The translations under genes and the position numbers were made by a program. The notes under the pieces are model-generated. The model was not told where the DNA came from, searched no databases, and saw only the letters and a list, made by a program, of their open reading frames with translations. Below, piece after piece: positions 1-5,678 of a DNA stretch of 7,449 nt. The stretch lies in assembly GCA_031285645.1 (NCBI GenBank), contig JAITVU010000283.1, positions 1-7,449 on the forward strand, written 5' to 3'. Positions within the stretch are counted from its first letter, which is position 1; the number at the start of each line of letters is the position of its first letter. The DNA comes from Oscillospiraceae bacterium. GTDB taxonomy: Bacteria > Bacillota > Clostridia > Oscillospirales > Ruminococcaceae.

Positions 1-37
1 TAAAAGTCAGGTGCTTTGTCAGTTGAGCTATTAATGC
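1..37 (-). tRNA. tRNA-Lys(UUU)-like gene, 5' half only, cut by the window edge
   Basis: Read on the minus strand, this is the first 37 nucleotides of a tRNA: a 7-nt acceptor strand (GCATTAA), then TAGCTC at positions 8-13, a D-loop, and the anticodon arm CCTGA-CTTTTA. That places anticodon TTT at 34-36 and A at 37, as in bacterial tRNA-Lys. A strong promoter lies just upstream at 65-93, so it is probably transcribed. Two features are abnormal: position 19 reads A instead of the near-universal G, and position 22 reads A, which gives a C13-A22 mismatch in the D-stem. The 3' half lies outside the window. It is either an atypical or decaying tRNA-Lys, or a tRNA-derived sequence. The family and anticodon are clear; function is uncertain. 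Confidence 0.6.
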
Positions 38-64
38 TGAACGGACAGGCTGACAACATGAATT

Positions 65-93
65 ACTATACTGCATTTAAAACAAATTGTCAA
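65..93 (-). promoter_or_regulatory. Sigma-A promoter for the tRNA-like gene
   Basis: On the minus strand there is TTGACA (88-93), a 17-bp spacer, and TATAGT (65-70). This is 6/6 and 5/6 to consensus at ideal spacing. The predicted start near 57-58 leaves a leader of about 20 nt before tRNA position 1 at 37. Confidence 0.85.
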
Positions 94-314
94 GATTTTT
101 TTCTTGTATGTGCAAGATTAATATAACGGATATTAAAAGAGAAATCTATTTTATAATTTGTTAAAATCCTATCGATGAATCAGCACTGGTAAATGTTGTA
201 TCATAAAGTCATACCACACTTGCAGTCAAACCCGTGTCGCGTGTGCCGGATTGCCTCGCGCACTGCTTGAAAAGTCGGACCGCTTGAAAGTCATTTTTTA
301 TCCCTGAGGTTTGA
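94..314. other. Intergenic region before the kinase-like gene; weak signals only
   Basis: No gene is credible here. There is a 5-bp hairpin (TCTTG/CAAGA) around 102-117, and a TATAAT at 152-157 without a recognisable -35. A near-perfect direct repeat GCTTGAAA(A)GTC occurs at 265-276 and 282-292, 17 bp apart from start to start. That repeat could be a binding site just upstream of the next gene, but nothing else supports this. Confidence 0.4.
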
Positions 315-332
315 ATGGAGAGGAGAGACTCT

Positions 333-1082
333 ATGAAACTGAGCACTGTTGTATCGGCCCGTACCAATAAAGCAGTTTACAGGGACGGCGACATGGCGAT
401 CAAGGTTTTTGGCAGCTCCTTCTCAAAAACGGAGGTCCTTGGCGAAGCGCTGAATCAAACAATGGCCGAGGAGGCGGGTCTTCCGGTTCCCGTGGTTCTG
501 GGTGTGACCCGTATTGAGGGTAAATGGGCGATCGTGTCCGATTTCATAGAAGGCCGGACACTTTCCATGATGATGAGCGAAAAACCACGCGATTATTTTG
601 AATACCTGGAGCTGTTTGTTGATATTCAAATAGACATGCATACAAAAAGAGCGCCCTTGATGCCCGCCTTATGGAATCGGATGCATCTCAAACTGGACCA
701 GGCCGACATGGACGACGCCACACGCTTTGCGCTGCACGCCAAACTGGCCGCCATGCCGAAACACAATAAGATCTGTCACGGGCATTTCTGTCCCGATAAT
801 ATTATTATAACACCCACGGGGCAACATTATATACTGGATTGGCCTTTGGCCGCACAGGGAAACGCCTCGGCCGATGTGGCGCGTACATATCTGCTTTTTC
901 TTGTTGAAGGCAAACACGCCGCCGCCGAGCATTATCTCGATCTCTTTTGCCGGAAAAGCCAAACGGACAAATCCTATGTCCAGGGCTGGATTTCTATTGT
1001 CGCCGCCGTCCAGTCTGTGAACGGCGGCATGGAGGAACGCGAATTCCTGTATAATTGGATGAACATCTACTATCATGATTGA
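333..1082 (+). CDS. APH/choline-kinase-fold phosphotransferase-like protein, catalytic Asp replaced by His
   Basis: A 249-residue protein of the aminoglycoside phosphotransferase-like (protein-kinase-fold) family. Visible landmarks are an N-lobe nucleotide-binding lysine in MAIKVFG (K24), the catalytic loop CHGHFCPDN (H151 to N156), the metal-binding Asp in ILDW (D169), and a C-terminal helical part with ARTYLLFLVEG. The canonical loop is HGDxxxxN; here the catalytic Asp is His (codon CAT instead of GAT/GAC), while the loop Asn and the later Asp remain. The start is taken at 333 because AGGAGA (321-326) sits 6 nt upstream. An in-frame ATG at 315 would add MERRDS and has a weaker GAGG upstream. 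The gene stands alone, with no terminator seen behind it. Family members mostly have unknown substrates, so antibiotic resistance should not be assumed. The fold is fairly sure; activity is doubtful given the substitution. Confidence 0.85.
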   Translation: MKLSTVVSARTNKAVYRDGDMAIKVFGSSFSKTEVLGEALNQTMAEEAGLPVPVVLGVTRIEGKWAIVSDFIEGRTLSMMMSEKPRDYFEYLELFVDIQIDMHTKRAPLMPALWNRMHLKLDQADMDDATRFALHAKLAAMPKHNKICHGHFCPDNIIITPTGQHYILDWPLAAQGNASADVARTYLLFLVEGKHAAAEHYLDLFCRKSQTDKSYVQGWISIVAAVQSVNGGMEEREFLYNWMNIYYHD

Positions 1083-1262
1083 TCGGACTCAAAAAAACAT
1101 GTATTATTAAAGATGGTGATATCGTGAGCAAACGTCAAGCGTATGTCTGAGAAGACAGCTCCCGGTACAGTTATTGCGCGCTGTGGTTTAAAACTGTATC
1201 AGTTTTAAACCTATATGACTATATAAGCGCGGCCGGTTCTATCTATGAGTTAGGAGTTTCCA
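1083..1262. other. Intergenic region carrying the 27-bp palindrome
   Basis: There is no convincing gene. Very short reading frames (8 codons from GTG at 1124, 21 codons from ATG at 1143) lack supporting signals. A 5-bp stem with a GAGA loop (TGTCT/AGACA) lies at 1144-1157. TATAAG-like hexamers around 1212-1226 could serve as a -10, but no good -35 was found. Confidence 0.4.
1185..1211. promoter_or_regulatory. Perfect 12-bp inverted repeat upstream of the nucleotidyltransferase gene
   Basis: The arm GGTTTAAAACTG (1185-1196) is exactly repeated as its reverse complement at 1200-1211, around a 3-nt centre (TAT). It ends 51 bp before the start codon. There is no T-tract on the plus strand after it, so it does not look like a terminator. 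Its symmetry and its position between possible promoter elements fit a dimeric repressor operator. An mRNA hairpin is the alternative. Confidence 0.5.
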
Positions 1263-1907
1263 ATGGAATTGTATGATATGCTTTGTTCGTATCTCAATAT
1301 GATGTCTATTGACTATGCCATATGCGGCGGTGGCGCCATAGATTTATTTCTCGGGCGAAAAACGCGTCCACACAAAGACCTTGATGTCAGCGCGTATTGG
1401 GAGGACAGAGACGCAGTTGTCCGGCACATGCTCAATGATGGCTGGGATATCTATGAGCCTGTCGGAACCGGATATTTACACAAAATTGATGATGTGAGTT
1501 TACAAAAACGACTTAAGTCCAATATATGGTGTGTTAAGCAAAACAATAATCATTACCGATTTCTGGAACGCGAACAGAGTATGTTTCAGGTTTTTTTTGA
1601 TCATTCCGATCAGAATGATCTCAGCTTTATTGAATTCCTCTTTAACACAAGAGATGACAGCTTCTTTTATTACGCGAGAGATGATGCCGTCAAAAGAAAA
1701 CTAAGCGCGGCGATTATGAACAGATGCGAACTGCCTTATTTGGCGCCGGAAATTGTCCTGTTGTACAAATCCGCCGCCGCGATAAATCCTGATTATCAGA
1801 AAGATTTTGATAATGCTTACCCCTTTATGAGCATCGACCAAAAGGACTGGTTCTCGTACGCAATGGACATGCTTTATCCCGGCGGCCATATATGGAACAA
1901 AAAGTAA
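1263..1907 (+). CDS. Nucleotidyltransferase of the ANT(2'')/Lnu type
   Basis: A 214-residue protein with the minimal nucleotidyltransferase signature of the aminoglycoside-2''-adenylyltransferase/lincosamide nucleotidyltransferase group: CGGGAIDLFLGRKTRPHKDLD. GGG is at 22-24 and the metal-binding pair is D39 and D41; E124 in FIEFLFN is a candidate third acidic ligand. The later segment PEIVLLYKSAAA (162-173) is also typical of this group. Characterised members transfer an AMP group from ATP to a drug hydroxyl; many relatives are uncharacterised. AGGAG (1252-1256) lies 6 nt before the ATG. The upstream palindrome at 1185-1211 may control it, and the terminator at 1959-1990 ends it. The group call is good. 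The substrate cannot be told from the sequence, and toxin-antitoxin-type nucleotidyltransferases cannot be fully excluded. Confidence 0.85.
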   Translation: MELYDMLCSYLNMMSIDYAICGGGAIDLFLGRKTRPHKDLDVSAYWEDRDAVVRHMLNDGWDIYEPVGTGYLHKIDDVSLQKRLKSNIWCVKQNNNHYRFLEREQSMFQVFFDHSDQNDLSFIEFLFNTRDDSFFYYARDDAVKRKLSAAIMNRCELPYLAPEIVLLYKSAAAINPDYQKDFDNAYPFMSIDQKDWFSYAMDMLYPGGHIWNKK

Positions 1908-1958
1908 GGTTCTGTTTAGCGTCGGCCATATTGTCCGCGTTTTGGGTGTTTCAGTATT

Positions 1959-1990
1959 AAAACCGATGAGGTCTACGCCTCATCGGTTTT
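1959..1990. terminator. Bidirectional rho-independent terminator
   Basis: A perfect 13-bp stem (AAAACCGATGAGG at 1959-1971 with its complement at 1978-1990) and a 6-nt loop. There is an A-run on the left and a T-run on the right, so it works in both directions. It sits between the convergent nucleotidyltransferase and sortase genes. Confidence 0.9.
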
Positions 1991-2060
1991 ATGATTGTAT
2001 TTTTTATCAGTGTTTAGACGTATAATCCGTTTTTATGCAACTCATGGAGTCTCTGTTCTT

Positions 2061-2939
2061 TTAAACAGGCGGCAAATGCCGGGCCTTCATCTCTTTTGAA
2101 ATCGCGTCGGGCTTCAGTGTCTGCCCGTTTTGACTGAACACAGCCTCGTTTTTCGCCTCCTCATCGGGACCGGCCAGGCGCGCCATAATAGCGAAGCGGT
2201 AGTCGTTGTAATAAGGCAGCTGTGCTTGTCCTTTAACGGCGTATGTACAGGTTGAAAGCGTCAGGATACGGTCTGATTCATGTATTTCTATCCCATAATC
2301 ATAAACCGAAAGCGCCGATACGATATCAAGCATGTCGAAAAAGTGATTATCAGATAAGTCTGGTGTTATGTAAGGCAGATCGATGGTCGTATCAAAAACC
2401 GCGAATACTTCCCACGCCATGTTTTCGCTGCCCGTCGAAAAGAATATGTACGGATTGTCCCGGGCGAACTGGGGGTCCCTGTATTTCTTCAGCTGTGCGA
2501 AAAGCCGCCCGTTTGGATCGTCTTCCCAACTGTGGCCGAACAAGGTCACAATACGGGAGAGCGATTTCCGTCGTCCATCCCCGAAACGGGCCCTGAAATC
2601 CGCGCAGTACAGGCCGTCTTTGTCCGGATTCCCGTAAAAATCACGCGTTAAATAATATGAATTGCTTTTATTGCCCGGATTTTGCAGTATCACATTATTT
2701 ATCTCCGTACCGGGCACGTAAAGCCAACCGATTGTGTCGCTGTTTTGCGCCTTTTTCTCCTTGATATTCTCACCGAAATCAGGCGTGATCGCGGCGACTG
2801 TCCGCCGTGATTCACGTTCAGCGGCATCCGCCGGCAAACCGCTCCCCCCTTGTGCCGCCGATACGCTGAAGCCGCCCGCCAGCATAATGAACAGTGATAT
2901 AAACGCCGCCAGTGGTAACAATTTCCTAATTTGGTTCAA
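2061..2939 (-). CDS. Class B sortase (membrane-anchored transpeptidase)
   Basis: A 292-residue cysteine transpeptidase of the sortase B family, which joins surface proteins carrying a C-terminal sorting signal to the cell wall or to pilin subunits. Residues 7-28 are hydrophobic and form a signal anchor (or signal peptide ending near SAAQ). The class B opening NSDTIGWLYVPGTEIN is at 66-81. Catalytic residues are H136 (LFGHSW), C231 (TLSTCTY) and R248 (YRFAIMARL), so the triad is complete. The length fits sortase B rather than the shorter class A/D enzymes. The start is TTG, supported by GGGAGG 7 nt upstream; the next Met would remove the anchor. About 45 residues follow the catalytic Arg, as a charged tail. 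No sorting-signal substrate is encoded in the window, so it is an orphan here. It has its own promoter and the shared terminator downstream. Confidence 0.93.
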   Translation of the reverse strand: MNQIRKLLPLAAFISLFIMLAGGFSVSAAQGGSGLPADAAERESRRTVAAITPDFGENIKEKKAQNSDTIGWLYVPGTEINNVILQNPGNKSNSYYLTRDFYGNPDKDGLYCADFRARFGDGRRKSLSRIVTLFGHSWEDDPNGRLFAQLKKYRDPQFARDNPYIFFSTGSENMAWEVFAVFDTTIDLPYITPDLSDNHFFDMLDIVSALSVYDYGIEIHESDRILTLSTCTYAVKGQAQLPYYNDYRFAIMARLAGPDEEAKNEAVFSQNGQTLKPDAISKEMKARHLPPV

Positions 2940-2969
2940 TCCAACGCCTCCCGATATGACACTTGCTTT

Positions 2970-2998
2970 ATCATATCAAAATGCGTATACTTTGTCAA
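2970..2998 (-). promoter_or_regulatory. Sigma-A promoter of the sortase gene
   Basis: On the minus strand there is TTGACA (2993-2998), a 17-bp spacer, and TATGAT (2970-2975). Transcription should start near 2962, giving a leader of roughly 23 nt that carries the GGGAGG site and the TTG start. Confidence 0.88.
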
Positions 2999-2999
2999 A

Positions 3000-3200
3000 A
3001 CCATATATATCTAATATATAATTTTGTCTTTTTTGCACAAAAATGTAAAAGACTGGAGACCTTGCTAAAAGCCGTTTTAAGGAGCCGGCGCCTTACGACA
3101 TCTGATCAAATCACCAAATATGAGCGCATGCCGGTGACACAGGGGCATACCCCATCCGGAAATAATCCGTTTGTATCAAGATTGACTTTTATTTTTATTT
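3000..3200. other. Divergent intergenic region between sortase and sigma factor
   Basis: No credible gene. It holds a 7-bp inverted repeat GTCTTTT/AAAAGAC (3026-3032, 3047-3053). A TTTTAAGGAGC segment near 3074-3084 recurs at about 5398-5408 within a hairpin block. The remainder shows nothing recognisable. Confidence 0.4.
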
Positions 3201-3208
3201 AAACACGC

Positions 3209-3233
3209 AAACACTCAGACTGTTTAAAACGTC
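3209..3233 (+). promoter_or_regulatory. Candidate ECF-type promoter of the sigma factor operon
   Basis: AAAC (3209-3212; GCAAAC in full), 17 bp, then CGTC (3230-3233). This resembles the AAC / CGTC-type elements recognised by ECF sigma factors in Bacillus (TGAAAC-16-CGTC and similar). A start near 3240 would sit just before the GGGAGG at 3245-3250. No good sigma-A promoter was found, so autoregulation is a reasonable inference. The motif is short and could occur by chance. Confidence 0.45.
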
Positions 3234-3258
3234 TTATTAGTGAAGGGAGGGAACGACA

Positions 3259-3726
3259 TTGCTGATTGAGGACGCCTATTCGCGATACAGCGACCCCATG
3301 TTTCTGGCGATGCTCCGATTCTCCCGGGACGAAACGGCGGCAAAAGACGCCGTTTCCCATGCTTTTACCCAAGCCCTTATAAACCGGGAGATGCTCGAGT
3401 CTATGCCCGTTCAGGCCGCTAAAGCGTGGCTTTACGCCGCCGCGCGCAACGCCCTGGTGGACATGAAACGCAAGGAAAGCCGCTTTGTCGCGCTCGCCGA
3501 CACTTATCCGGCGGATATGCAGGCATCGGACCCCATCGACCGTGTCACGGTGGAAGCCATGCTAAGCCGGTTACCCGCGGCGCTGAGCACGCCTGTCTAC
3601 CTCAAGTACTACCAGGGCTACAACGCAACTGAAATCGGCGCGGCCATGGGGCTGCCCTCCGCAACGGTGCGAACCCGGCTGCGCACCGCACTCAGCCTCA
3701 TGCGCGCCATGACGAAAGGAGAATAA
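3259..3726 (+). CDS. ECF-like RNA polymerase sigma factor (sigma-70 family)
   Basis: A 155-residue two-domain sigma factor. Region 2 covers about residues 5-74, with the acidic region-2.2 stretch (DETAAKDAVSHAF, 24-36) and the core-binding/-10 recognition helix AWLYAAARNALVDMKRK (56-72). Region 4 covers about 97-151, with LPAALSTPVYLKYY (105-118) and a helix-turn-helix at 122-146 (NATEIGAAMG, then the ATVRTRLRTA recognition helix). It would direct RNA polymerase to a small regulon. The start is TTG at 3259, with GGGAGG 8 nt upstream; the next in-frame Met (position 14) would cut into region 2. It is tightly coupled to the next gene: the partner's AGGAG lies inside its 3' end and only 1 nt separates stop from start. 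No recognisable anti-sigma factor lies beside it. It is a little shorter than many ECF factors, but both domains are complete. Confidence 0.9.
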   Translation: MLIEDAYSRYSDPMFLAMLRFSRDETAAKDAVSHAFTQALINREMLESMPVQAAKAWLYAAARNALVDMKRKESRFVALADTYPADMQASDPIDRVTVEAMLSRLPAALSTPVYLKYYQGYNATEIGAAMGLPSATVRTRLRTALSLMRAMTKGE

Positions 3727-3727
3727 C

Positions 3728-4960
3728 ATGCTAGAAACTTTATTGATGCAAAACAGCCTGAATATCAACTGTGATATTGCCTGCCTGATTAATGACCGGG
3801 AGGGCTTTATCGACAAATGCGATACCATCAACCTCAACACTGACGTCTATATCGCGTCCGGCGCTGTGAACGCAAAGCTTATCGGCAAAAAGGCGAATAT
3901 CAATGCCGACCGCATCCTCGTCACCGACTATGCCGGCGAATTTGTCCAGATACCGGGCGGTGAATTAGGGGATGGGGTTCGCTATGACGGGCAGTTTGTC
4001 ATCGTTTCAGGAGACGTCGTCCTCCGCGACGGCAATATGGCCGCTTTTGAAAACGCGGTGGAAGCGATTGTATCCGGCACTGTTTACTATCCGGATTCCT
4101 GTGACGAACGCCTGCTTGCGCGCGTCCAGGGCCGTAAACGGGCCTACCCGGGCCATGCGTTCGTCGTGCTGGGCAACCGCGATCTTGAGCGCCTGATGGA
4201 CGGTGTCCCCGCCGGTGTCCATTCCGTCTGGGTGGCCGGGGAGGTATCGGTACTGGATGAAGCGGCGCTGCACAAGGCAAAAACGCGCGATCTAAGCATA
4301 ACCTGTGATCACCTGTTCATCTACGAAGGGCTCTGCCCCGCCGCCGACAGCTTTATCAGCGCCGCAAGAAAAACCCTTGTTCCCGATGATTACATTGTAA
4401 CAGGCCCCCTCACGCTGAACGCGGCGGCAGCCGTACTACATGGAACGAAACTTTATGTGCGCGGCGCCCTCATGCTGGAAGAGAAGGATGTAGACTGCCT
4501 CGGCGATTTTGAGTCCATCGTCGTCAAGGGATGCGCGAGCCTGCCTGTCTCCTGCGCCAAAGCGTTTAAGGCCGTGGGCCGCGCGGACAGTTACCGCCTG
4601 TTCGAAGGGCGTCTCTATAATATAAACGGTTTCGAGCTGATTTCACACGAACGTCTGAACAGCCTGGTGGAACGCGGCGAAAAGCTGACTATGAGTATAA
4701 ACGGATTTGCCGTATTTGCTGAAGATGTGACGGCGGGCGATATGGACGCCATCGCCGCGCTGAGCTGCAATGGATTTCTCGTCCTGCCCGGCGAGGCGCA
4801 TGGAGCGCTTTCCGCGCGTATCGGATCCGTCAACGGTTTCATATCGGATATCGATGTGGTGCGGCATATTACGGGGCTGTCGTTCGCGGAGGTGGCTCAA
4901 AAACTCTCCGCCACGGGGCAGTCAAGCAATATCAGCACAGATGTGTTCATGTTGACATAA
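3728..4960 (+). CDS. Repeat protein co-transcribed with the sigma factor; family not recognised
   Basis: A 410-residue protein I cannot assign. It has no signal peptide, membrane segment or sorting signal, so it is probably cytoplasmic. It is built from short beta-type repeats. A motif [NS]-hydrophobic-N-x-D recurs at 12-16, 35-39 and 57-61, and in looser form at 190-194 and 401-405. A related form xNGF recurs with Asn at 300, 325, 348 and 369. Spacing in both sets is about 21-25 residues. Between them run many strand-turn-strand units such as VIVSGDVV, VWVAGEVS, LYVRGALM and IVVKGCAS. This suggests a beta-solenoid, comparable in style to bactofilins and other scaffold or polymer-forming proteins. 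Ten cysteines are scattered through it (15, 19, 31, 125, 193, 203, 257, 269, 276, 347). AGGAG at 3717-3721 supports the start. The tight linkage suggests a target or regulator of the sigma factor, but a non-membrane, non-zinc anti-sigma of this form would be new. Confidence 0.85.
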   Translation: MLETLLMQNSLNINCDIACLINDREGFIDKCDTINLNTDVYIASGAVNAKLIGKKANINADRILVTDYAGEFVQIPGGELGDGVRYDGQFVIVSGDVVLRDGNMAAFENAVEAIVSGTVYYPDSCDERLLARVQGRKRAYPGHAFVVLGNRDLERLMDGVPAGVHSVWVAGEVSVLDEAALHKAKTRDLSITCDHLFIYEGLCPAADSFISAARKTLVPDDYIVTGPLTLNAAAAVLHGTKLYVRGALMLEEKDVDCLGDFESIVVKGCASLPVSCAKAFKAVGRADSYRLFEGRLYNINGFELISHERLNSLVERGEKLTMSINGFAVFAEDVTAGDMDAIAALSCNGFLVLPGEAHGALSARIGSVNGFISDIDVVRHITGLSFAEVAQKLSATGQSSNISTDVFMLT

Positions 4961-5090
4961 TATTACAAGCGCAGTTGCGGTACAGGCCGTGGTATCTCAA
5001 AAGGCCAATAAGGTTTAATCATTTTTTAACGCGGCAATACATTGTTTTTAATAATCGCCGCGTATGATGTAAACATAAGGGGGAATAAAA
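4961..5090. other. Intergenic region before the small membrane protein gene
   Basis: No clear terminator follows the repeat protein gene; a GGCC/GGCC pair before a T-run near 5021-5027 is weak. An inverted repeat CGCGGC (5030-5035) / GCCGCG (5057-5062) immediately precedes a TATGAT hexamer (5063-5068), a good -10 with a poor -35. If that promoter is real, the inverted repeat overlaps its spacer and -35 and could be an operator. Confidence 0.4.
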
Positions 5091-5300
5091 GTGATTAGTG
5101 CTTTATTGTGGCCTTTCAGAGCCATATGGACATTGATAGGCTCGATATTTAAATTTTTCGGCAGCATCGTGTCGTTTTTAATCGGCGTTGTCATTGTCAT
5201 TGCGGGTGTCGCGCTGACGGCGACATTAATCGGTGCTGTCATCGGGATACCGCTCGTTGTATCCGGCGGCGCGCTGGCCATAAAATCAATTATTGGGTAA
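5091..5300 (+). CDS. Small hydrophobic membrane protein, function unknown
   Basis: A 69-residue protein starting with GTG at 5091, with AAGGGGG centred about 10 nt upstream. The N-terminal 25 residues are amphipathic and aromatic (LLWPFRAIWTLIGSIFKFFG). Two hydrophobic segments follow at about 26-45 and 47-63, rich in Gly, Ala, Val and Ile, and the tail is ALAIKSIIG. It is almost certainly membrane inserted. There is no Cys, no acidic residue, and few charges (R10, K21, K65). It resembles small envelope-stress proteins in style, but holins, type I toxins and leaderless bacteriocins share such composition, so no function is assigned. It lies 130 bp after the repeat protein gene and could be part of the same transcription unit, or run from the TATGAT at 5063. 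Confidence 0.7.
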   Translation: MISALLWPFRAIWTLIGSIFKFFGSIVSFLIGVVIVIAGVALTATLIGAVIGIPLVVSGGALAIKSIIG

Positions 5301-5336
5301 CATAGTTTCAGGCCTCGCCGAAAGGACAGCATTCCT

Positions 5337-5348
5337 GTGGACGTCCAC
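5337..5348. repeat. 12-bp perfect palindrome
   Basis: GTGGACGTCCAC is fully self-complementary. It is located between the small membrane protein gene and the hairpin block. No function is evident. Confidence 0.35.
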
Positions 5349-5392
5349 TGTTTAAGCCCGCATGGCTATGTTCTTCGGCAAATTTACGGCCA

Positions 5393-5434
5393 AACGCTTT
5401 TAAGGAGCGTTGCGGGGTTTGGGACGCTGTCCCA
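5393..5434 (+). repeat. Pair of small hairpins, interspersed-element-like
   Basis: Hairpin one is AACGCT (5393-5398) / AGCGTT (5406-5411) with loop TTTAAGG. Hairpin two is TGGGAC (5420-5425) / GTCCCA (5429-5434) with loop GCT, followed by a T-rich stretch (5438-5449) that makes it terminator-like. The TTTTAAGGAGC core also occurs near 3074-3084, so this may be a copy of a dispersed intergenic element. Confidence 0.45.
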
Positions 5435-5454
5435 GGGCTTTTCGTTTTTGCCAA

Positions 5455-5491
5455 AAACAGAACCGGCTGCTAAGCGCAGCCGGTTTTGTTT
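5455..5491 (+). terminator. Rho-independent terminator
   Basis: A 16-bp stem with one G-T wobble: AAACAGAACCGGCTGC at 5455-5470, loop TAAGC, and the complementary arm at 5476-5491, which itself ends in TTTTGTTT. It closes the small membrane protein transcript. The A-rich left arm could also serve the minus strand. Confidence 0.8.
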
Positions 5492-5553
5492 GGTTCGCAT
5501 ATCCGCATTCAGGTAATGGTTTACAGAATATATAGAATATGGTAATGTATCAT

Positions 5554-5559
5554 TATGAT
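5554..5559 (+). promoter_or_regulatory. Possible -10 box for the aldo/keto reductase transcript
   Basis: TATGAT is a 5/6 -10 hexamer in an A+T-rich stretch, but the -35 region at the right distance (about 5531-5536) is poor. A start near 5566 would place the first leader hairpin at the very 5' end of the transcript. Confidence 0.35.
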
Positions 5560-5566
5560 CGAAACG

Positions 5567-5662
5567 CGCCAAAACTAACATGGTTTTGGCGAACGCGCCT
5601 TTGCGCGCTGTCGCCTGCATAGGCGATTGTATCCGATCGCACAGGAAAACGGGTTGATACAA
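5567..5662 (+). promoter_or_regulatory. Leader with four consecutive inverted repeats before the reductase gene
   Basis: Four perfect stems follow one another. CGCCAAAAC (5567-5575) pairs with 5583-5591. CGCGC (5594-5598) pairs with 5603-5607. TCGCCT (5611-5616) pairs with 5621-5626. TTGTATC (5627-5633) pairs with 5656-5662. The last one ends just before the ribosome binding site at 5666-5672. No long T-tract follows any of them, so a simple terminator is unlikely. It may be a structured 5' leader or a palindromic intergenic element. Confidence 0.5.
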
Positions 5663-5678
5663 CAGAAAGGGGTATTTC

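Noticed and set aside
315..332. Upstream ATG at 315 as the start of the APH-like gene
   Set aside because: Possible, but the purine-rich AGGAGA at 321-326 is placed ideally for the ATG at 333 and would otherwise lie inside the coding sequence.
1124..1208. Leader peptides (8 codons from GTG 1124; 21 codons from ATG 1143) controlling the nucleotidyltransferase gene
   Set aside because: Only a weak GGTGA precedes the first and nothing precedes the second. No alternative pairing with the downstream ribosome binding site was found.
2963..3202. 79-codon plus-strand frame over the sortase promoter
   Set aside because: No ribosome binding site, and it overlaps the sortase promoter on the other strand. 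The composition looks random.
3999..4280. Minus-strand frames opposite the repeat protein gene
   Set aside because: They are Arg/Pro-rich shadow frames of a well-supported plus-strand gene, with no starts or motifs of their own.
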